Assembly (NCBI GenBank): GCA_005801425.1
Contig: SYDY01000069.1
Location: 1-45,215, forward strand
Direction: 5' to 3'
Source: Bdellovibrionales bacterium
Lineage (GTDB): Bacteria > Myxococcota > XYA12-FULL-58-9 > SYDY01
Length of the DNA stretch: 45,215 nucleotides
Notes under the pieces: model-generated
The model's input: the letters and a program-made list of their open reading frames with translations, nothing else
What the model was told of the DNA's origin: nothing
Database searches by the model: none
Translations under genes and position numbers: made by a program
Part shown: one piece after another, positions 29,166 through 38,047 of the stretch
How positions within the stretch are numbered: the stretch's first letter is position 1
How the letters are laid out: the number at the start of each line of letters is the position of its first letter

Positions 29166-31066
29166 TGCGCATTCTCGCGTGTGATCAACTCAACTCGAGT
29201 TTCCGTGACCGAAGCGGGTTTGATTCCATGTTGAATGAGGGCATGGGTTAGCTCAATGCTCACGCGTCCCATTTCTTCAGGAAATTGTGCGACGGATCCA
29301 TACAGTTTTCCTTGGGTGATGCTTTGGCGTGCAGCGGGTGTGGCATCAAAACCAATGATGGCAATGTCTTTTGATTTGCCTGCGGATGCTACGGCCTCTA
29401 AGGCACCAAAGGCCATCTCATCGTTGGCTGCAAAAATACCGCGCACATTGGGGTGTGCTTGAAGAATATTTTGCGTGACGGTAAAACCCTGTTGCCGTTC
29501 ACATTGTGCTGTGAGCGAGGCAACAATATGCATGTTGGGAAATTGTGCGATGGCCTCTGAAAAACCGCGTTTACGATTGTTTGACGTTTCATGACCGGGA
29601 ATGCCTTCAAGGATAGCGACATCTCCGCGTGCATTTAAATGTTTGGCCAATCCTTCGCCCGCAAGTCGTCCGCCCATGACATTATCGGAACCCACAAATC
29701 CAAGAAATTCTGCTCCCATCGATGCTATTGTTTTTTCATCAAAGCGACTGTCCACTGCAAGAAGTGGGATCCCTGCTTGATTGGCTTTCAGTAAAACGGG
29801 TACCAATTCGCGTGCACCAGAAGGTGCAAGTACAATGGCATCTACACCGCGAAAAATGGCATTTTCGACAATTTGCATTTGGCGTTCAACGTCGGTTTCT
29901 CTATCAGGGGCAAGTGATAGAAGATGAACATTCGCTTTATTTGCGGCGAGATGGGCACCTTCTTCCATGGCGGACCAAAAGGAACTGTTGTTTGTTTTGG
30001 GAATGAATGCGATGGTAATTTTTTCGATTGAACGCTGATGTGTGTAGCGATAGGTGCCGGCACCTCCGACTATAAAAATGAGCATGGTACTGAATGCTGC
30101 AACGCGCATGGGAAGTGTTAAAACCATGTGATGATGCACATGAGTGTCATGGCGTTGTCGGTCCATCACCACAGCGATGATTACAACGGAACCGATTACG
30201 ATCCCTTCCCAAGCAGCAGGTACGCCAAGCAAATTAAGGCCATTGCGAAGTATGCCCATGATCAGGGCGCCTATGAGCGTGCCTGTGATACGTCCTTCGC
30301 CTCCGATGAGGCTTACGCCACCGATGACGGCTGCGGCAATTGCATAGAGCTCATACATTTCTCCTGCGAGTGGTGAGGCAGCATTGAGTCTTGTCGTCAT
30401 CATGACTGCAGCAATGCCAGCCATGGTGCCTGAGATTGCATATACTGCAATCTTGTAACGACCTACCGCAATGCCTGCCAACCAGGCCGCACGTTCATTG
30501 CTTCCGATGGCATAGGTGTAACGTCCTAATTTCGTGCGTGTGAGTATGATGTGCGCCATGGCATAAAGCACTGCGACGCATGGAATAAATAATGGAAGAC
30601 CAAACCATGATCCCGAGATGTCATGAAGCGTAGTGGGCAATCCACTGATGGGCCGTGAGCCGCTGTATACCGTAGCAGCACTGCGTGCGACCAACATCAT
30701 GCCAAGGGTTGTGATGAAAGGAGGAATGCGCGTGAGTATGGTGATGGTTCCATTAACGATGCCGCACAATGTTCCTGCGCTGATTGTTGCGATCAATGCA
30801 ACAGAGAGAGAATATCCATGGACGAGAAGATCAGCAAATAACAAACCACACAGAGCCAACACAGAGCCTACAGAGAGATCTATTCCTGCCGTAATGATGA
30901 CAAACGTAAGTCCTATTCCTAGGACGGCGTTGATAGACGATTGCTGTAATACATTGAGGAGATTGCTTGGCGTCAAAAAATGAGGTGATGCAATTCCAAA
31001 CGCGGTGATCAATATCACCAAAGCTGCAATGCTTTTCCACTGTTGCCTAATAATTTCCTGGCGCAT
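29162..31066 (-). CDS. sugar ABC transporter permease fused to its substrate-binding protein
   Basis: Residues 1 to about 305 are an RbsC-type permease with 8-10 helices, including LTFVIITAGIDLSVGSVLAL, TRIPPFITTLGMML and AYAIGSNERAAWLAGI (the coupling-loop region). A His-rich hydrophilic link and one more membrane helix (about 319-338, VAAFSTMLIFIVGGAG) follow. Then comes a complete RbsB-like periplasmic binding domain (about 350-634; ITIAFIPKTNNSSFW, GVDAIVLAPSG, FAANDEMAFGALEA, IIGFDA). The binding domain is thus tethered outside the membrane. These are normally two proteins. The open frame runs unbroken, so fusion is real unless there is a sequencing error. The next gene encodes the ATPase; no regulator is adjacent. 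Confidence 0.92.
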   Translation of the reverse strand: MRQEIIRQQWKSIAALVILITAFGIASPHFLTPSNLLNVLQQSSINAVLGIGLTFVIITAGIDLSVGSVLALCGLLFADLLVHGYSLSVALIATISAGTLCGIVNGTITILTRIPPFITTLGMMLVARSAATVYSGSRPISGLPTTLHDISGSWFGLPLFIPCVAVLYAMAHIILTRTKLGRYTYAIGSNERAAWLAGIAVGRYKIAVYAISGTMAGIAAVMMTTRLNAASPLAGEMYELYAIAAAVIGGVSLIGGEGRITGTLIGALIMGILRNGLNLLGVPAAWEGIVIGSVVIIAVVMDRQRHDTHVHHHMVLTLPMRVAAFSTMLIFIVGGAGTYRYTHQRSIEKITIAFIPKTNNSSFWSAMEEGAHLAANKANVHLLSLAPDRETDVERQMQIVENAIFRGVDAIVLAPSGARELVPVLLKANQAGIPLLAVDSRFDEKTIASMGAEFLGFVGSDNVMGGRLAGEGLAKHLNARGDVAILEGIPGHETSNNRKRGFSEAIAQFPNMHIVASLTAQCERQQGFTVTQNILQAHPNVRGIFAANDEMAFGALEAVASAGKSKDIAIIGFDATPAARQSITQGKLYGSVAQFPEEMGRVSIELTHALIQHGIKPASVTETRVELITRENAQ

Positions 31067-31113
31067 GGCACGGCATTGTTGCCTAAATTCACAAAAGGTT
31101 CAAAGGAGATCTT

Positions 31114-32619
31114 CTACGTTCGTGCTTCTATGTCAATAAATTTCCGTAGAATAGAACCTAAACGTGAGGCCAAGGCCGTGACTGCACGTGCGTTGGCGAT
31201 GCCATCTGCATGGCGATGGGCACTGCTTCCAGCATTTTCGGCCAGTTTGTAAGCTGCCAAAGGCCTGATTGCGAATGACCCTCTCGGTTTACGGCCGTTG
31301 GCTTTGGTATTGCGTTCGTCGTCAGGATTTCGTCCCATATTTGCTTTTGCTTTTTCTCTCGCAAGGTTGTAGGCCTCATTCGCTTCGGGCGTATTTTTGG
31401 CTTCGATCGCTTCGGCTTCGCTTGCTTCATGGGGGCTGTTGATATTACCGCGATTGTGCGGCATGGGCCCGGCGCCACCCAATGGGCTTTGTCGTGGATT
31501 TGCGTGTTGTTCAGGCTGCACGTCAGGGGCGGGTGGTTGTGCAGGCGTGTGGGGTTCTGCGCCTCCAAGGGGCCTTGCACCATCACCTTCACGGGTAATG
31601 TCCAAACCGGTGGAGGGGGGTTCGGTTGACACAATATTTTCACCTGTCTTGCGGACAGTCGCATGGGGTTTGGGTTTTCTCCGATTGACCAATTCTTGCA
31701 TAAAGCACCAAATATCATCACCAGAACCAAACATTGTTCTAACGCGTTCAAGATGGGTTTGCACTTCTTTAAACAGAATCAAACTCGATCTTATTTTTTG
31801 CTCAAGGGTTTGCATTTCATGGCCCAAGCGACGTTGGTTCACAGACAAAGCATTGTATTCGCGAAAGGCCGTGTAGAGATCTCGCTCGATATTTGAAAAA
31901 CGCGTTGGATCTTTCAGCCCATCCAACAAGGAGCCTGCAATGGAACGCATGACGGCTTCGTCAAGCACAGAGTTGTGGATAATGGTGCCCACGTTCCTGA
32001 AGTCATGTGGAGGGGGTCTGGAGGTGTCGGGTGGTCGCAAACCTGTGGGGATATTGCCGAGAGACGCATTGAGTTCGAAAGAGCTATTTTGGCTGTGCGC
32101 AGAACGGCGCGTTGTAAATTGTGACGAACGTGTTTCGGGTTGCGTGGTGTGCACAACGCGTTCTTCTACCGATGCATTGGCGATTTGTAGTGCTGTTACG
32201 GGGGTGCCGTCGGGATTGGTGAGGCCAAGCGACTGGACCACTGTTGTTAGTATACGGGAAGTGCCAGCGGCATCGGGTACGGGTGTGGAGGGCGCAGGAA
32301 ATAGCACTTGGGGCAATTGGGCCTTGGTGGCGATATCACCAAGCTGTCGATCGGTTAATCCAAGCGTCTTATTGATGGTTTTGGGTTCCTCAACAGACAA
32401 ATTTTCAGCAGCCAGTTGTGCAGCATTCAATGTAACGCGTTGGTTGATGCTTGCCTGTACACGATATGCCTCAGCACTTGCACGCAATTCATTGGAAATT
32501 TGATTGGAAGTTGTGCGTGATTTTGGCAGCCGTTTTTGGGGTTGTGACTCGCCGATAGGATCGACAGTATTAGCAGGGGGTGCTTCACGGCGTATTGTTT
32601 CAATATCCAGAGAACCCAT
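31114..32619 (-). CDS. cassette protein B2, putative secreted coiled-coil/Pro-rich protein
   Basis: This is a paralogue of the protein at 34573-36060 (B1). Shared blocks are residues 71-160 here, with TLGLTDRQLGDIAT and NPDGTPVTALQIA, and about 219-283, with LLDGLKDPTRFSNI and LSVNQRRLGHEMQ. The rest is a low-complexity Pro/Gly/Asn/Ala-rich C-terminal half that differs from B1. No Sec signal or membrane helix is seen. The polar N-terminus fits a type III export signal, but that is inference. ATG 32619 has GGGAG 6 bp upstream and follows gene A2 by 20 bp. It is the last gene of the secreted-protein block; the ABC transporter gene starts 47 bp later. Confidence 0.7.
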   Translation of the reverse strand: MGSLDIETIRREAPPANTVDPIGESQPQKRLPKSRTTSNQISNELRASAEAYRVQASINQRVTLNAAQLAAENLSVEEPKTINKTLGLTDRQLGDIATKAQLPQVLFPAPSTPVPDAAGTSRILTTVVQSLGLTNPDGTPVTALQIANASVEERVVHTTQPETRSSQFTTRRSAHSQNSSFELNASLGNIPTGLRPPDTSRPPPHDFRNVGTIIHNSVLDEAVMRSIAGSLLDGLKDPTRFSNIERDLYTAFREYNALSVNQRRLGHEMQTLEQKIRSSLILFKEVQTHLERVRTMFGSGDDIWCFMQELVNRRKPKPHATVRKTGENIVSTEPPSTGLDITREGDGARPLGGAEPHTPAQPPAPDVQPEQHANPRQSPLGGAGPMPHNRGNINSPHEASEAEAIEAKNTPEANEAYNLAREKAKANMGRNPDDERNTKANGRKPRGSFAIRPLAAYKLAENAGSSAHRHADGIANARAVTALASRLGSILRKFIDIEART

Positions 32620-32639
32620 GGTGACTCCCGCAACATAGT

Positions 32640-33497
32640 TTAATTAAATAATTTTCCGGCTTGCTGGGCGATGTTGTCAGCAATGAGTCGAATGAGATCC
32701 GAGAGTGCTTTGAACTGCTCGCGGGCGGCGGAAATTTGATCACCCTCTTCTTGTGCTGCTTGTTGGTGTGCTTTGTCGACCCATTGATACTCTTGCATGT
32801 CGATCCCAGCTTCATCGGCTTGGTACATAAAACCGCCATCAGAATCTCCGGTTGGAGGTGCAACTTTGCTGATCATTGAGTACGATTCAGAGACAGCTTG
32901 GCTCACGACATAGCCGGTTGTACCGCCGACGCCGCCAGCCACACCGGCGGCAACGATTTGCACACAAAACTTCGCAATCGCATCGCCGCGCTCTGCCTCA
33001 AGCTTTTCTTCACTTTTTTCGATATTTTTCTTTCCTGCTTCGGCTTCATTGAGTTGGCGTTGAATTTTCAGTTCTTGGCGCATCTCACGCTCATTATTGA
33101 GTCCGCGCATGGCACGCATCAAAAGTGCTGTTTCAATTAAGCCAAGGCCACGAACAGAATCGAAGACTGTGCTGGTCATTGCACTGTTAAGTCGTTCGGC
33201 AAGCTGTGTGGGAGCTGAAGCGAAACGTGTTGAGTCGGTTGCATCAGGAATGGGTTGCAAGTCACCAAAGGGTGTTATTTGATCTTGAAAGGATGTTGGT
33301 GTTAGGAGCGGTGTTCCATCGGAAGCAAACATACGTCCGCTGCGAACGGCGTAGCCTTCATTGGGGAAAAGGAGTGTGTTGACGTCCTCTTCGGTGATCA
33401 TGATTTCTTTATTTTTGTGGGCAAGAATGTATTGCTGCGTTTCGGACATATAGGAAATACGAGGCAAATGGGTCGAGGCACTGTTTGTCGTAGACAT
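32640..33497 (-). CDS. cassette protein A2, putative type III translocator-like protein
   Basis: The protein is closely similar along its length to A1 (36073-36933). It shares GLIETALLMRAMRG, NIEKSEEKLEAERGDAI, YQADEAGIDMQEYQWV and a C-terminal DNIAQQAGKLFN. Architecture: a Ser/Thr-rich N-terminus, a conserved small domain (about 15-80, DGTPLLTP), a charged coiled coil (about 120-170), a Gly/Ala-rich hydrophobic stretch (about 172-198), then a second helical region. A hydrophobic segment between coiled coils without a signal peptide recalls minor translocators of type III systems (SctB/EspB-like). ATG 33497 has AAGGA 8 bp upstream; the frame extends ten residues further. It is 12 residues longer than A1 in the central loops only. 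Confidence 0.72.
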   Translation of the reverse strand: MSTTNSASTHLPRISYMSETQQYILAHKNKEIMITEEDVNTLLFPNEGYAVRSGRMFASDGTPLLTPTSFQDQITPFGDLQPIPDATDSTRFASAPTQLAERLNSAMTSTVFDSVRGLGLIETALLMRAMRGLNNEREMRQELKIQRQLNEAEAGKKNIEKSEEKLEAERGDAIAKFCVQIVAAGVAGGVGGTTGYVVSQAVSESYSMISKVAPPTGDSDGGFMYQADEAGIDMQEYQWVDKAHQQAAQEEGDQISAAREQFKALSDLIRLIADNIAQQAGKLFN

Positions 33498-33528
33498 CGG
33501 TGTATTCCTTATTAAATATTCATACAAA

Positions 33529-33551
33529 CGTGAGATCCACGGGAACTCACG
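33529..33551. promoter_or_regulatory. inverted repeat upstream of the second cassette
   Basis: CGTGAG (33529-33534) and CTCACG (33546-33551) flank 11 bases in the 117-bp gap between gene C and A2, just upstream of the A2 ribosome-binding site. It is the largest gap among the genes from A1 to B2, so an internal promoter or operator for the second cassette would fit here. No clear -10/-35 pair was found. Confidence 0.3.
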
Positions 33552-33614
33552 CGTGATACATTATCTTTTCGGCAATTTGTGGTTAATGTTGTCTACAATG
33601 ACGCAATGCGCAGA

Positions 33615-34571
33615 TTAAATAAAATAAATATTTCCGTAGGGGCCTTCATGTGTTCGCCCAAGCCCAAAGCGTGTGTATGGGCTGTTGCTCGCATGCGGTT
33701 GAAGTACTTGCGTGAGTTTGTATATTTCACCGGCGTTGAATGAATATTTATTCTTTATGGATTTAAATGCATCAATGGCTGCTGTGCGCGGTGCATTGGC
33801 AGCCAATTGCAGGGTGAGTTTCGCAAGGGTGCCTGCTTGATTTGGCTGCAATGCAAGCTCGCTTCGTGGTGCCAGAACTTCAGAGAAAATGTTCTGCGCG
33901 TGGTTTGCGTCGCGTGTTGAAAAATCATTGTCGAGTGACTGTGCGATGCTAATGAGCGTTGGGCAGTTTGACTGAATATAAATTTTAGGCCGTGCGATGC
34001 CATGATGGAGATCGAATCCGATGCCGCGCCAATGGATGTGATCGCCATGGGTAGCATTGAAAATCGGCATGACAAGATCGGCCGGAATACCGCAGTGTTC
34101 AAAAAATTGGACAACGCGCATTTGATGAGCTTCGTTTGTGAGCCGAGAGTTGAGATAGCATTTGATATAGGGCGTTTGATGTTCAAACGCGAGGGCGACA
34201 TACAACGCGGTGGCTTGTGGCGCAAAACGATCAAAACAGCGTGTTTGTGGAAAGATACATCCAATCATTTGTTGCAAGATGAACGCATCGTCTTTGCGGC
34301 CGATGTGTCCAAGAAAATTACAGCAACCTTGGGTCACGCGAGACAAGCGATCGGACACAGAGACTGTGGGACGTCCTTGGGTGATGGCCGCTATGCGGGT
34401 GGGGATGCCACAGTGCCATGCAATCATGAATTCATGCAGAAGTGCTAAATCTTGTTCGATATAGGACCGGTTCCAGAGATCCCAAATCGCTTGGACCTCT
34501 GTTTTTGAAAACTGGCATAGGTTTGCAAGCTCAGAAAAAACAAAAGCTTCTGAGGCTGCTCTGTGTTGCAT
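33615..34571 (-). CDS. cassette-linked protein C, unknown (ABBA prenyltransferase-like?)
   Basis: I cannot assign this protein with confidence. Three segments repeat the pattern of a beta hairpin with hydrophobic-x-Lys/Asn-x-Tyr: ALYVALAFEHQTPYIKCYL (about 140-160), GIGFDLHHGIARPKIYI (about 215-231) and FGLGRTHEGPYGNIYF at the very end. This resembles the repeated strands of ABBA-fold aromatic or peptide prenyltransferases. No signal peptide, membrane helix or coiled coil is seen, unlike its neighbours, so it may be an enzyme acting on a partner protein or small molecule. ATG 34571 follows the B1 stop by 1 bp; in-frame ATGs at 34601 and 34613 would overlap B1. It lies between the two A-B cassettes. 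Confidence 0.6.
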   Translation of the reverse strand: MQHRAASEAFVFSELANLCQFSKTEVQAIWDLWNRSYIEQDLALLHEFMIAWHCGIPTRIAAITQGRPTVSVSDRLSRVTQGCCNFLGHIGRKDDAFILQQMIGCIFPQTRCFDRFAPQATALYVALAFEHQTPYIKCYLNSRLTNEAHQMRVVQFFEHCGIPADLVMPIFNATHGDHIHWRGIGFDLHHGIARPKIYIQSNCPTLISIAQSLDNDFSTRDANHAQNIFSEVLAPRSELALQPNQAGTLAKLTLQLAANAPRTAAIDAFKSIKNKYSFNAGEIYKLTQVLQPHASNSPYTRFGLGRTHEGPYGNIYFI

Positions 34572-34572
34572 C

Positions 34573-36060
34573 TTACCAACTTTGGGATCTCGAGTTGGCA
34601 TCAATGATAGCATTTGTTGCAGAGGCTACGGCTGAAAGCATTCCTTTGAGTTTTCCATCAATGGCGATACTTTGTGCCGCAATTTGATCTGCTTCCTGGC
34701 TTGATTGATTGCCTGCGTTTTGCATCATGCCGTCGATTGTTTGATTGCGGACGGCAGCCAGTTGTTGTGGCTGGGGGGGTTGGTAGTCTTCCGCTTTTCC
34801 TCCCCTTTGTACAAACGCTGCTCTGCCGCGATCTTCTTTTGCTTTAAGGCGATTCGCAAGTTTGTTGAGTGGATCGCACTCAATAATAGGTCCCTTGCCA
34901 CCGGGTGGGGCAGCCGGCGGCGGGGCCGGTGGTGGTCCACCTGCAGGCGCAATGGCTACACCTGCTCCACCTGGACCCTTGGTTCCGGCAAACAGCTTAA
35001 TGAGCGCTTGTTTCAGTAGACCGCTAGCCTGCAATCCAAACTGACCCATGGCCTGTGCTCTTTCAAGCGCAAGCATGACTTCTGCATTGATAATCATTGA
35101 CTTTTGTGTCAGCAGCGCAAGCGCTTGGAACGTATGCTTCACGAGTCGGCGTTCTTTATTCGAGAGACGCATTCCTTCTTTGTGGGCCTTCATGAGCGCT
35201 AGGGTGATGTTAATAAAACGTTGGGGATCTTTAAGAATGTTGGTGATCATACTTGCCATGGATAGAAGTTGCGCATTGCTGATGGTTGGAGAAGTAAATT
35301 GCGTTTGTGTTCTCGTTTCTGTGGAAGTTTGCGGTTTCAATGGAACATAGGCTTTGGGTACATCCAAAGCTTGCGGTGCTTTTTGTGCAAGACTCATAGG
35401 GATTTGTGTGTTTTGTCCAGCGGCTTTTTGCGGTGTGTTTCCTTGCATCGGTTTTGCATTGGGATTTTGATTCCCTGCACGCATTAAAAGGCTTTGCGAT
35501 CGTGCAAGTTGGGCTCGCGCTTCTTGCGCTTTTTGTTGTTGTGGTGTTGCGGTGGATTGCGTTTTTGCTCTGTCGGTAGGGATTTTTTGTTCTCTGACAT
35601 CTTGCATGACCTGTTTGGCAGTAATGGGATCGCCATTGGCATCGCAAAAGCCCACTTTATCCAGAAGAGCGGTGAGGGTTGCTTTGGTTTGTGCGGCATT
35701 GGGTGTTTCTTGACCCGCTTGTTTGGGGATAAAAACATGCAAAAGAGTTTCGCTGGTGGCGATTTCTTTGAGCTCTGCGGCTGAAAGGCCAAGGCGGGCG
35801 ACTATTTCCGAGGAAATATGTGTAGAAAAATTTTCTGTTTGAATAAGTTTGTTTTTTTCGCCCGAATCGATCCCGCTTTTTTCCGATTCTTTGGCATGCG
35901 CAAGCGCATTGGCTTGTTTTCCTTGATTGACAGAATCTCGTTTGGCGAGATTGTCCAATGCCTGTTCGCGTTTTGACCGCGCTTCAGGTTCACTTGAAGC
36001 GGGCGCAGAGCTCGCTGACGGTGTGTTTGTTGTCACTGATCCGACGCTGTTAGCGCTCAT
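34573..36060 (-). CDS. cassette protein B1, putative secreted helical/Pro-rich protein
   Basis: No known family was recognised. It is the paralogue of B2. Conserved blocks lie at residues 75-165 (ARLGLSAAELKEIAT, DANGDPITAKQV) and 259-325 (ITNILKDPQRFINI, LSNKERRLVKHTF). The N-terminus is Ser/Ala/Thr/Asn-rich, the middle is Gln/Ala-rich. After residue 345 comes a Pro/Gly/Ala run (GGPPPAPPPAAPPGG), then a helical C-terminus ending in SRSQSW. There is no Sec signal or membrane helix. It follows A1 by 12 bp, the same order as A2-B2. An effector, scaffold or hydrophilic translocon partner is possible; nothing in the sequence fixes the role. Confidence 0.72.
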   Translation of the reverse strand: MSANSVGSVTTNTPSASSAPASSEPEARSKREQALDNLAKRDSVNQGKQANALAHAKESEKSGIDSGEKNKLIQTENFSTHISSEIVARLGLSAAELKEIATSETLLHVFIPKQAGQETPNAAQTKATLTALLDKVGFCDANGDPITAKQVMQDVREQKIPTDRAKTQSTATPQQQKAQEARAQLARSQSLLMRAGNQNPNAKPMQGNTPQKAAGQNTQIPMSLAQKAPQALDVPKAYVPLKPQTSTETRTQTQFTSPTISNAQLLSMASMITNILKDPQRFINITLALMKAHKEGMRLSNKERRLVKHTFQALALLTQKSMIINAEVMLALERAQAMGQFGLQASGLLKQALIKLFAGTKGPGGAGVAIAPAGGPPPAPPPAAPPGGKGPIIECDPLNKLANRLKAKEDRGRAAFVQRGGKAEDYQPPQPQQLAAVRNQTIDGMMQNAGNQSSQEADQIAAQSIAIDGKLKGMLSAVASATNAIIDANSRSQSW

Positions 36061-36072
36061 GGGTTTCCCCTG

Positions 36073-36933
36073 TTAGTTAAACAACACATTCGCCTGTTGT
36101 GCTATATTGTCTGCAACGAGTTTAAGGAGGTCAGCGATGGCTTTAAACTGTTCACGCGCAGAAGAAACCTGATCAGCCTCTTCCATGGCTGCTTGTTGCG
36201 CCGCTTTTTCTACCCACTGGTATTCCATCATATCGATGCCTGCTTCGTCCGCTTGGTATTGATACCCTTCAGGCGTTGCCTTGCTGACCATCGTGTAGCT
36301 TTCTGTGACGACTTGACTAAAGGCCATACCTGTAAGTGCACCGCCCATTTTGGCCCCAGCGGCACTGGCACCCATCCCGCCGGCGACACCGGCAGCAACC
36401 ACTGAAACGGCAAACTTGCAGATGGCATCGTTACGTTCAGCCTCTAGCTTTTCTTCGCTCTTCTCGATATTTTTTAATCCCGCTTTGGCTTCATCGACTT
36501 GGCGTTCAAATTTAAGCTCCTGGCGCATTTCGCGTTCTTTGTTGATGCCGCGCATGGCACGCATCAGAAGTGCTGTTTCGATGAGGCCCCCGCTGAGGAC
36601 CGATTCCAATTGAGAGCTGTGCAATTTATTGGCGAGTTCGCTTGGCGCAGAAGAGAAGCGTATGTTGTTGATTGTATCAGGGAGAGGTTGCGCATTGCCA
36701 AATGGCTGTATTTGCGTGTGTAACTGATTTGGCGTGGTGATGGGTGTGCCATCACCACCCTGAATATGTCCATTGCGTACCGCATATTCGGAGTTTGGAA
36801 AAAGAAGCAGATTGACCTGCTCTTCGTTGATCGTTTTCTGTTTATCGCCCTGCTTCAGAATATACTCCCCGCTTTCCGAAGCATAGGAAATATGGGGTCT
36901 ACTCGACGACGATGCAACAGACATAGAAGACAT
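36073..36933 (-). CDS. cassette protein A1, putative type III translocator-like protein
   Basis: The 286-residue protein has a Ser-rich N-terminus (MSSMSVASSSSRP), a small conserved domain to about residue 85 and GLIETALLMRAMRG near 115. A strongly charged coiled coil (about 124-168) precedes a Gly/Ala-rich hydrophobic stretch of about 35 residues (170-207) and a final amphipathic helical region ending in NIAQQANVLFN. It lacks a Sec signal. The layout, coiled coil then hydrophobic segment then coiled coil, resembles pore-forming translocator subunits of type III secretion. The family assignment is inference. It starts 14 bp after the 338-residue hydrophobic protein gene and is paired with B1. 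Confidence 0.74.
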   Translation of the reverse strand: MSSMSVASSSSRPHISYASESGEYILKQGDKQKTINEEQVNLLLFPNSEYAVRNGHIQGGDGTPITTPNQLHTQIQPFGNAQPLPDTINNIRFSSAPSELANKLHSSQLESVLSGGLIETALLMRAMRGINKEREMRQELKFERQVDEAKAGLKNIEKSEEKLEAERNDAICKFAVSVVAAGVAGGMGASAAGAKMGGALTGMAFSQVVTESYTMVSKATPEGYQYQADEAGIDMMEYQWVEKAAQQAAMEEADQVSSAREQFKAIADLLKLVADNIAQQANVLFN

Positions 36934-36947
36934 GAATTCTCCTTGGA

Positions 36948-37964
36948 TTAACCCAAAATATTCCCTATTGCTGTTTGTGCTGCTTGATGACGTTTTTTGA
37001 TCATGGCAACGGCGCCATCCATCGTTTTGCCTTTGTACTCTGCAATTTGCTGCAAGATGTCGACGAGTTCGGTGACCATTTTATCGTTCATGCCGCCAAG
37101 CCACTCGGCCTTTTTGGCTTCAATTTGCTTCTCTTGTGATTCTTGAAATTTCATTGTGTAAACAAATTCCTGGGCTGCCGCGGCACACATCATGAATGCG
37201 CCCAAGATCGAAAGAGGCGGGAATAGAACAAATGAAATGAGCATCACCGGGAGGATCGAAGCGGTCATGACCTCTGCAAAGGTGTCTGTTTTTCCTGCGT
37301 AGTCATTCGCTTCTTCTAAGGCTTTGGTGGCTTCCAATGATTTTTTGTATTCGTAGTCGATCATGCTATTGTGACTGTCATGCATGATGCGTCGTAACTC
37401 GGAATGGGTGGTGCCATCCATGTCGTCGGCATTGAGATTGAGAAGTATGGATGCTCGGATTTGTGCGGCACCACTGCTATTGCAATACTCTGATGAAACA
37501 AGTTTTGAATACAGGCTTGATGCCTTCATGTCGCGTTCAAGAACCTGCGTTTGCCCCTGGGTTGTTGCCGTATTTTTCGAATCAATATCGCTGCCGCGTT
37601 TCAGATCTTGAAGCCCCGCACTGAATTGAAGTTGAATTGCCTGAAATTCTGGCGTGCTTTGCATTGCTTGATATTCTTGCATAACGCGGTCAAAAAATTG
37701 GACAGCCTTACTGCTCGCACTTTCTGCGAGGGCCCCATCGGAACCTCCAAATGCAACAACAGGCAGCGGGGGTGGCTGATCAAGAGGGCTTACTTGTTCC
37801 TGAGCACCTTTGGGTACTGTGCCTTTGATGATTGTATCTCGAACTTGCGTTGTCCCTTGGACGCCCTGTGGCGCTCTGACAGATGTTGCTGCCGAAGGGT
37901 CAGCCTGAACAGCGGTTTGAGTCGCTGATGCAGCTCTATGCGTGGATGCGCCGACGTTCGTCAT
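36948..37964 (-). CDS. putative type III translocator with a hydrophobic hairpin
   Basis: This 338-residue protein has no Sec signal and a Thr/Ala/Gln-rich disordered N-terminus (about 1-75). A helical region follows, then one long hydrophobic stretch at about 232-268 (ILPVMLISFVLFPPLSILGAFMM) that is broken by a Pro pair and could form a membrane hairpin. A Lys/Glu-rich coiled coil follows (QESQEKQIEAKKAEW), and an amphipathic C-terminus. This layout fits the major or minor translocators (SctE/SctB) of type III systems. Sequence identity to a known family is not claimed. ATG 37964 has GGAAAGG about 6 bp upstream. It lies directly downstream of the TPR chaperone-like gene, as translocators often do. 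Confidence 0.7.
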   Translation of the reverse strand: MTNVGASTHRAASATQTAVQADPSAATSVRAPQGVQGTTQVRDTIIKGTVPKGAQEQVSPLDQPPPLPVVAFGGSDGALAESASSKAVQFFDRVMQEYQAMQSTPEFQAIQLQFSAGLQDLKRGSDIDSKNTATTQGQTQVLERDMKASSLYSKLVSSEYCNSSGAAQIRASILLNLNADDMDGTTHSELRRIMHDSHNSMIDYEYKKSLEATKALEEANDYAGKTDTFAEVMTASILPVMLISFVLFPPLSILGAFMMCAAAAQEFVYTMKFQESQEKQIEAKKAEWLGGMNDKMVTELVDILQQIAEYKGKTMDGAVAMIKKRHQAAQTAIGNILG

Positions 37965-38047
37965 GGCGGGCCTTTCCGAAAGCGTTAAATTCTTAATTAT
38001 TCATACACGTGTGGTGGGCTGGGTTGGTTAAAAGAACGAATGTAGGC

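Noticed and set aside
29162-31066. Two separate genes for permease and binding protein
   Set aside because: The frame is continuous, no internal stop or ribosome-binding site was found at the junction, and an extra helix links the two parts sensibly.
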